Source of the DNA: Paranoxybacillus sp035645275
Lineage (GTDB): Bacteria; Bacillota; Bacilli; Bacillales; Anoxybacillaceae
Length of the DNA stretch: 64,000 nt
Direction of reading: 5' to 3'
Assembly: GCA_035645275.1 (NCBI GenBank)
Contig: DASQMX010000026.1
Span: forward strand, 806,001-870,000
Part shown: positions 59,280-64,000 of the stretch, piece after piece
How the letters are laid out: each line of letters starts with the position of its first letter
Position numbering within the stretch: position 1 is the first letter of the stretch
The notes under the pieces: generated by a model
What the model was told of the DNA's origin: nothing
The model's database searches: none
Seen by the model: only the letters and a program-made list of their open reading frames with translations
Made by a program: the position numbers and the translations under genes

Positions 59280-60257
59280 TTATTTCACACTAAAATATTC
59301 ATTTAAAAAAGTATATTGACCGATTTGTTTAAATTTCCGGTAGCGATGCTGCACCAATGCCTCACCATCGAGTTGCAGCAACTCTTTTAACGATTTTTTC
59401 AAAACAACATCAATTTCTTTCGCTTGTTGATCAACATCGCGATGTGCCCCGCCCTTTACTTCTGGAATAATTTCATCGATGACACCGAGCTGTCTTAAAT
59501 CAGGAGCAGTAATTTTCATTGTTTCCGCTGCCCGCCGTGCCTGTGAAGCATCTTTCCAAAGAATCGCCGCGGCTCCTTCAGGAGAAATAACAGAATAGGT
59601 AGAGTTTTCGAGCATATGAATATGGTTACCGACTCCAAGCGCCAGTGCGCCTCCGCTTCCTCCTTCACCGATCACAATGCAAACAATTGGAACTCTCAAA
59701 CCAGCCATTTCAAATAAATTTTTCGCAATCGCTTCACTTTGTCCCCGTTCTTCCGCAGCTTTTCCAGGATAAGCACCTTTTGTATCAATAAAACAAATAA
59801 CTGGACGGTTAAATTTCTCCGCTTGTTTCATTAAACGCAGCGCTTTGCGATATCCTTCAGGATGAGGCATGCCAAAGTTGCGGCGAATGTTTTCTTTTGT
59901 ATCTTTTCCGCGCTGATGTCCAATAACCGTTACAGGCAGCCCATGATATTTCGCTACTCCGCCGACAATTGCAGCGTCATCGCCAAAACAGCGGTCACCG
60001 TGGCATTCAAGAAAGTTAGTAAATAATCGTTCAATGTAGTCAAGCGTTGTCGGTCTGCTCGGATGGCGGGCAATTTGCACGCGGTCCCAAGGACTTAAAT
60101 TGGCGTACGTCTCATTTTCCAATTTTTCTAGTCTCGCTTCCAGTTTTTCAATTTCGGCTGAAAGATCGACATCCGCCGTTTTCGTAAACTCCTTCAGTTC
60201 GCTAATTTTTTTCCGCAATTCGATAAGCGGCTTTTCAAATTCTAATTCTCCCACCAT
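59280..60257 (-). CDS. accA: Acetyl-CoA carboxylase carboxyltransferase alpha subunit
   Basis: A 325-residue crotonase-like alpha subunit: N-terminal helical region (about 1-60), then RPTTLDYIERLFTNFLECHG, FIDTKGAYPGKAAEERGQSE, VIGEGGSGGALALGVGNHI and YSVISPEGAAAILWKDA. With AccD it transfers CO2 from biotin to acetyl-CoA to make malonyl-CoA. ATG 60257 overlaps the accD end by 16 bp and has GGAGG nine bases upstream: coupled translation for 1:1 subunits. Confidence 0.98.
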   Translation of the reverse strand: MVGELEFEKPLIELRKKISELKEFTKTADVDLSAEIEKLEARLEKLENETYANLSPWDRVQIARHPSRPTTLDYIERLFTNFLECHGDRCFGDDAAIVGGVAKYHGLPVTVIGHQRGKDTKENIRRNFGMPHPEGYRKALRLMKQAEKFNRPVICFIDTKGAYPGKAAEERGQSEAIAKNLFEMAGLRVPIVCIVIGEGGSGGALALGVGNHIHMLENSTYSVISPEGAAAILWKDASQARRAAETMKITAPDLRQLGVIDEIIPEVKGGAHRDVDQQAKEIDVVLKKSLKELLQLDGEALVQHRYRKFKQIGQYTFLNEYFSVK

Positions 60258-61114
60258 TCTCCTTCACCTCCCGCTTTGTGAATATCTAATAAATTCGTTA
60301 GCGTTTCTTTCAAGTCGTGACGATGAATAACAGCATCAAGCTGTCCATGTTTTAATAAAAACTCCGCGGTTTGGAAGTCTTCTGGCAGTTCTTCACGAAC
60401 CGTCTGCTCAATGACTCTTCGTCCGGCAAATCCAATTAATGCTCCCGGCTCAGCAAAATTATAATCGCCAAGTGAAGCGAAACTTGCTGATACTCCACCT
60501 GTCGTTGGATGAGTCATTACAGAAATGATGAGCCCTCCTTGTTCGCTAAATAGCTTTAAAGCAGAACTCGTTTTCGCCATTTGCATTAGACTTAGCACAC
60601 CTTCTTGCATACGTGCTCCCCCAGAAGCGGTAAAAATAAGAAACGGAACCCGAAGCTCCATCGCTTTCTCAATCGCCCGCGTAATTTTCTCACCGACAAC
60701 AGAGCCCATGCTTCCCATGCGAAAACGAGAATCCATGACAGCAATAACAAGCGGATAGCCATTGATTGTCCCTTCACCTGTGACAACCGCTTCATTGAGC
60801 TTTGATTTTAGGCGATCCGCTTCAAGTTTCTCGACGTAGTCCGGAAAGTTTAACGGATTTTCCGAAATCATGTTCGCATCGTATTCTTTAAAGCTTCCTT
60901 CATCAAGCAAACTTTCAATTCTTTCATACGCTGACATCGGGTGATGGTAATGGCAATTCATGCAAACGCGCAAATTTTTCACGAGCTCTTTTGTATACAT
61001 AATTTTTTTGCATTTCGGGCATTTCGTCATAATTCCTTCAGGAACGTCTTGCTTTGCTTGCTCAGAAGGAATGGTGGCATACTTCTTTTTCTTCGTAAAC
61101 AATTCTTTGAGCAA
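60242..61114 (-). CDS. accD: Acetyl-CoA carboxylase carboxyltransferase beta subunit
   Basis: A 290-residue beta subunit: N-terminal zinc ribbon (TKCPKCKKIMYT, then RVCMNCHYHHP), followed by the carboxyltransferase fold (FLIFTASGGARMQEGVLSLM, TTGGVSASFASLGD, GFAGRRVIEQTV). TTG at 61114 (MLKELFTKKKKYATIPSEQ) with AAGGAG nine bases upstream gives the exact B. subtilis length; a TTG at 61138 is open but unsupported. It follows the GntR gene by about 90 bp, likely in one transcript. Confidence 0.97.
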   Translation of the reverse strand: MLKELFTKKKKYATIPSEQAKQDVPEGIMTKCPKCKKIMYTKELVKNLRVCMNCHYHHPMSAYERIESLLDEGSFKEYDANMISENPLNFPDYVEKLEADRLKSKLNEAVVTGEGTINGYPLVIAVMDSRFRMGSMGSVVGEKITRAIEKAMELRVPFLIFTASGGARMQEGVLSLMQMAKTSSALKLFSEQGGLIISVMTHPTTGGVSASFASLGDYNFAEPGALIGFAGRRVIEQTVREELPEDFQTAEFLLKHGQLDAVIHRHDLKETLTNLLDIHKAGGEGEWWEN

Positions 61115-61204
61115 GTCAGTTCTCTCCTTCTCTATCAATTTTACAAGATGGCTTATTTTACTACTTTATACGAAATGGACGAGATTTTTTGTAAAAGCTT
61201 GTCG

Positions 61205-61816
61205 CTACCGTTTCGACAATTGTTTTACAACATACTCCTCAAATAGCAGCAACAGAGCTGATTCATTTTGCTCCTGAAAAGCCGCCAACATTTTTTTATA
61301 AAAAATAAGCGGGATATCAACCGTTGTTTTTTCTAGTCTAAAAAAGTCATTTAATACTAACCAAACTCTTACTAGTAAATAGTTATCTCCGGCATCGGCC
61401 ACCCATTTAAAAAAACGATCATAATCAACCGTTTTTTGTTCAATCATTTCTTTTAAAGCTGCCAACTGATTTTCAGTTCGGCGCTGGCAGGCTAGTTGCA
61501 AGCATATTTTTTCAATTAACAGTTTTGTCTCGATTAAATCGGCTTTTGCCTTCTGTCCTTGTAAAATAAACATTCCAAGCAAACTGACCAGTTGATGCTC
61601 GCCGAATTCCTTTATATATGTACCTTCTCCTCGGCGCGTTTCGATAATACCAAGAAGTTCAAGCGCCCGTAACGCTTCTCGAACAGAAGACCGTCCGACA
61701 TTTAAACGTTCCGAAAGCTCCCTTTCAGAAGGAATTTTATCACCGGCAACAAGCCCATCCTCTTCGATGAGGCGACGGATTTGCTCTAAAATTTCAAGAT
61801 AGACTTTAGAAGTCAT
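61205..61816 (-). CDS. GntR-family (FadR subfamily) transcriptional regulator
   Basis: A 203-residue regulator. The N-terminal winged helix is typical GntR (GLVAGDKIPSERELSERLNV, GRSSVREALRALELLGIIET, RRGEGTYIKEF). The C-terminal domain resembles FCD but is shorter than usual (about 120 residues). It is encoded immediately upstream of accD on the same strand; the promoter region carries TGGTCTGACCA, the core of the E. coli FadR operator. Inference: it controls accDA, and itself, in response to an acyl-CoA or related signal. In B. subtilis this position holds the malic enzyme ytsJ, absent here. Confidence 0.85.
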   Translation of the reverse strand: MTSKVYLEILEQIRRLIEEDGLVAGDKIPSERELSERLNVGRSSVREALRALELLGIIETRRGEGTYIKEFGEHQLVSLLGMFILQGQKAKADLIETKLLIEKICLQLACQRRTENQLAALKEMIEQKTVDYDRFFKWVADAGDNYLLVRVWLVLNDFFRLEKTTVDIPLIFYKKMLAAFQEQNESALLLLFEEYVVKQLSKR

Positions 61817-61899
61817 ATCGTCTCATCACTCACCTTGTATCCTCATTGTTCATTGACGCGTTTTCTTTGCGATATCATCATGTTGCACAAACATCATCC

Positions 61900-61957
61900 A
61901 ACTGGTCTGACCACCTAACGTTTATAACAATATAACAAAATCGATAAATATAGTAAA
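61900..61957 (-). promoter_or_regulatory. Promoter and GntR/FadR-type operator of the gntR-accD-accA unit
   Basis: Minus-strand -35 TTTACT (61952-61957) and -10 TATATT (61929-61934), 17-bp spacing. Just past the expected start site is the palindrome TGGTCTGACCA (61903-61913; AACTGGTCTGACCA from 61900 on the plus strand). It matches the left part of the E. coli FadR consensus AACTGGTCNGACCAGTT, well placed to block transcription. Confidence 0.75.
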
Positions 61958-61970
61958 TAGTAAAGCATGA

Positions 61971-64000
61971 TTATTTTACGGCAATATATTCCGATCCGAG
62001 CAATTCTTTTAATTGTTCTAAACATTCATTCGTAAGATTAACGGCATAGTCTTCCGAAAGTTTTATCGTTCTTTTCTCGTGTTCATAATAAAGAAATACA
62101 GAACATGGACCAGGATATTGTTGTAAAAGTGTTTTTAACGTTGCTAGTTTTCCGGTCACAATATGGTGCGGACTAATTTTTAAGTAAAGGGAGCGTTCAG
62201 CTTCGTTCAATTCCTCCATCGTCCATATTTGTTTAATAACAAATTGCAAATGCCCTTGACGAATTTCTGCTTTCCCTTGAAACATTAAAACGGCTCCTTT
62301 ATGCAATTGCTGCCGGTAGCGATTGTACACATCAGGAAAAGCGACTGCCTCCGCTTCCCCGCTTTCATCGCTAATTGTAAAAAATGCCATTTCTTCTCCT
62401 AATTTTGTTCTCGTTTTTCTTTCTTTGACGATATAAGCACCAACACTTATTTTTGACTTTCCTAGAGCCTTTGCCATATGCGAAATGGGCAGCGTTCCAA
62501 ATGCCTGAAAACGCTTGATGTATGGAGAAACAGGATGATTGGATAAATAAACGCCAAGCAGTTCTTTTTCGTGCTTTAATTTTTCATCTTCTGTTAATGG
62601 TTCAGCATTTACATATTTCGGTTTTAGCGCAAACTCCTCAGCAAATAAATCCCCTTGTCCATCCTCAGGACGCACAAGCTCCGCATGCTCGAGAGCAACA
62701 TCTAAGCTGGCCAGCAATGAAGCACGCTCCACTCCGAACTCATCGAAACACCCGGCAAGTACAAAAGATTCCAGCATCTTTCGATTGATGGTTTTTGGTG
62801 ATAAACGAATGCAAACATCAAACAAATCGGTAAACGGACGTTTTTTTCTTTCTTGAATAATCGCTTTCACAGCAGCGGCACCAACATTTTTTATCGCCGC
62901 CAGACTGTAGCGGATTTTTCCATCCTCAATTGAAAACGGATAAAAGCTTTTATTGATAGAAGGCGGTAAAATCGAAATATTTTTTTGTTTTGCTTCAATA
63001 ATATATTGGACAACTTTTTCTTCATGACCAACAATGCTCGTTAGTAATGCAGCATAAAAATATAAAGGGTAATTGGCTTTCAAGTAAGCGAGCTGATAAG
63101 CGATCATACTGTAAGCGACCGCATGGCTCCGGTTAAATCCATAATTGGCAAAGCGGACAATTAAGTCATATATTTCATTGGCTGTCTCCTTGCTATAGCC
63201 TTTTTCCATACATCCTTTTACAAAATGCTCTCTCTCCTGATCAAGAATGTCTTTTTTCTTCTTTCCGACTGCACGGCGCAACAAATCTGCCTGTCCTAAA
63301 GAGAAACCGGCCATTTTCGCAGCGATTTGCATAATTTGCTCCTGGTAAATGAGCACCCCATAAGTTGATTTTAAAATCGGCTCTAAATCAGGATGCGGAT
63401 AGGTAACGGCTTCTTGACGATGTTTTCGTTTAATATATACAGGAATATAATCCATCGGACCTGGACGATATAAAGCATTCGCTGCCACGATATCTTCAAA
63501 CTTGGACGGCTGCAGTTCTTGTAAGACTTTTCTCATTCCTTCCGACTCCAATTGGAAAACACCTGTCGTATCCCCGCGGCTTAACAGAGCGTATGTTTTG
63601 GCATCATCAAACGGAATCGCCTGTAAATCGAGCGTCTTTCCTGTTTTGCGCTTAATCAGCGTACGAACGTTTTCAATTAAAGTTAGCGTACGCAATCCAA
63701 GGAAATCCATTTTTAACAGCCCTAGCTCTTCTAAAATATCCATCGGGTATTGCGTTAAATAAATTTGCTCGTAGCCTTCTTGCAGCGGAACGATATCACT
63801 TAGCGGATGCTCACTGATCACAACACCGGCTGCATGAGTCGATGTATGGCGCGGCAGCCCTTCGATCTTCAGCGCTGTTTCAAAAATTTTTCTAGCAAGA
63901 GGGGACTCTTTCACCGCCCGTTGCAATGAAGGAGATTGTTCATAAGCTTCCCGAAGTGTAATTCCAAGCTTGTTCGGGACTTGCTTTGCTAAAAAATCAA
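61971..64000 (-). CDS. dnaE: DNA polymerase III alpha subunit DnaE (partial, 5' end outside window)
   Basis: About 675 C-terminal codons of a roughly 1100-residue DnaE; PHP and part of the palm lie beyond the right edge. The frame runs to the window end (FLAKQVPNKLGITLREAYE before the first in-frame Met). Visible parts are the palm/fingers (THAAGVVISEHPLSDIV, LGLLKMDFLGLRTLTLIENV, LYRPGPMDYIPVYIKRKH, LLRRAVGKKKKDIL), HhH (LAAIKNVGAAAVKAI) and the OB fold (ISVGAYIVKERKTRTKLGEE). In Bacillus DnaE extends RNA primers before PolC takes over. The downstream intergenic region holds the acc-operon promoter. Confidence 0.97.
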   Translation of the reverse strand, partial: DFLAKQVPNKLGITLREAYEQSPSLQRAVKESPLARKIFETALKIEGLPRHTSTHAAGVVISEHPLSDIVPLQEGYEQIYLTQYPMDILEELGLLKMDFLGLRTLTLIENVRTLIKRKTGKTLDLQAIPFDDAKTYALLSRGDTTGVFQLESEGMRKVLQELQPSKFEDIVAANALYRPGPMDYIPVYIKRKHRQEAVTYPHPDLEPILKSTYGVLIYQEQIMQIAAKMAGFSLGQADLLRRAVGKKKKDILDQEREHFVKGCMEKGYSKETANEIYDLIVRFANYGFNRSHAVAYSMIAYQLAYLKANYPLYFYAALLTSIVGHEEKVVQYIIEAKQKNISILPPSINKSFYPFSIEDGKIRYSLAAIKNVGAAAVKAIIQERKKRPFTDLFDVCIRLSPKTINRKMLESFVLAGCFDEFGVERASLLASLDVALEHAELVRPEDGQGDLFAEEFALKPKYVNAEPLTEDEKLKHEKELLGVYLSNHPVSPYIKRFQAFGTLPISHMAKALGKSKISVGAYIVKERKTRTKLGEEMAFFTISDESGEAEAVAFPDVYNRYRQQLHKGAVLMFQGKAEIRQGHLQFVIKQIWTMEELNEAERSLYLKISPHHIVTGKLATLKTLLQQYPGPCSVFLYYEHEKRTIKLSEDYAVNLTNECLEQLKELLGSEYIAVK

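Overview
The window is a stretch of chromosome from an endospore-forming Firmicute of the family Bacillaceae. Gene order and protein sequences point to the thermophilic Geobacillus / Parageobacillus / Anoxybacillus group. The evidence is a spore SASP gene (sspI), TTG, GTG and AUU starts preceded by strong GGAGG sites, T-box leaders, a pyruvate kinase with the extra C-terminal PEP-utiliser domain, and an MDH, IF3 and MutS2 that read like Geobacillus proteins. Base composition is moderately AT-rich, closer to Anoxybacillus/Parageobacillus than to GC-rich Geobacillus; that placement is inference. Almost everything is on the minus strand. The only plus-strand genes I support are rnhC, sspI and ytvI. 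No prophage, CRISPR array, rRNA, tRNA or intact insertion sequence was seen.

Layout in coordinate order: partial uvrC (1-1394); a polytopic GT-C-like membrane protein; a Fur-controlled iron-uptake pair (membrane-anchored extracellular protein plus FTR1 permease); a tightly overlapping four-gene envelope-glycan cluster (UDP-glucuronate-epimerase-like, flippase-like, membrane phosphodiesterase, GT2); a second Fur-controlled gene for a duplicated lipoprotein; trxA; and the fatty-acid degradation operon lcfA-fadR-fadB-etfB-etfA with a FadR operator. In B. subtilis trxA and uvrC lie close together, so the iron and glycan block looks like an accessory insertion. Next come yshE-mutS2-polX and cvpA-zapA with divergent rnhC, then pheST with its T-box, a heptad-repeat protein, an rRNA/tRNA methyltransferase, sspI, a DUF4181-like protein, a broken signal peptidase I, an M42 peptidase, a dUTPase and ysdA. 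These are followed by infC-rpmI-rplT with its attenuation leader, thrS with its T-box, ytxC/dnaI/dnaB/nrdR, speD, gapB, coaE, mutM, polA, phoPR, a MaoC-domain gene, mdh-icd-citZ, ytwI, ytvI, fxsA, pyk, pfkA, accA-accD with a GntR regulator, and partial dnaE at the right edge.

Functionally the core is a housekeeping block: central carbon metabolism (pfkA, pyk, citZ, icd, mdh, gapB), fatty-acid synthesis and breakdown (acc and lcfA/fad/etf), replication and repair (dnaE, polA, polX, mutM, mutS2, uvrC, dnaB, dnaI), translation (pheST, thrS, infC, rpmI, rplT) and phosphate signalling (phoPR). Recognisable control sites include Fur boxes, a FadR operator, two CcpN boxes, cre sites, two T-boxes, an infC-leader attenuator, and a palindrome upstream of the GntR-accD-accA operon that matches the E. 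coli FadR consensus core.

The most unusual content lies between genes. A family of about 110-bp imperfect palindromes occurs nine times (plus one fragment), mostly just 3' of stop codons, with arm changes that partly preserve pairing. A separate 140-bp element next to gapB can fold into a perfect-armed four-way junction. The signal peptidase gene has an amber codon exactly at its catalytic serine, with a ribosome binding site and ATG directly around the stop.
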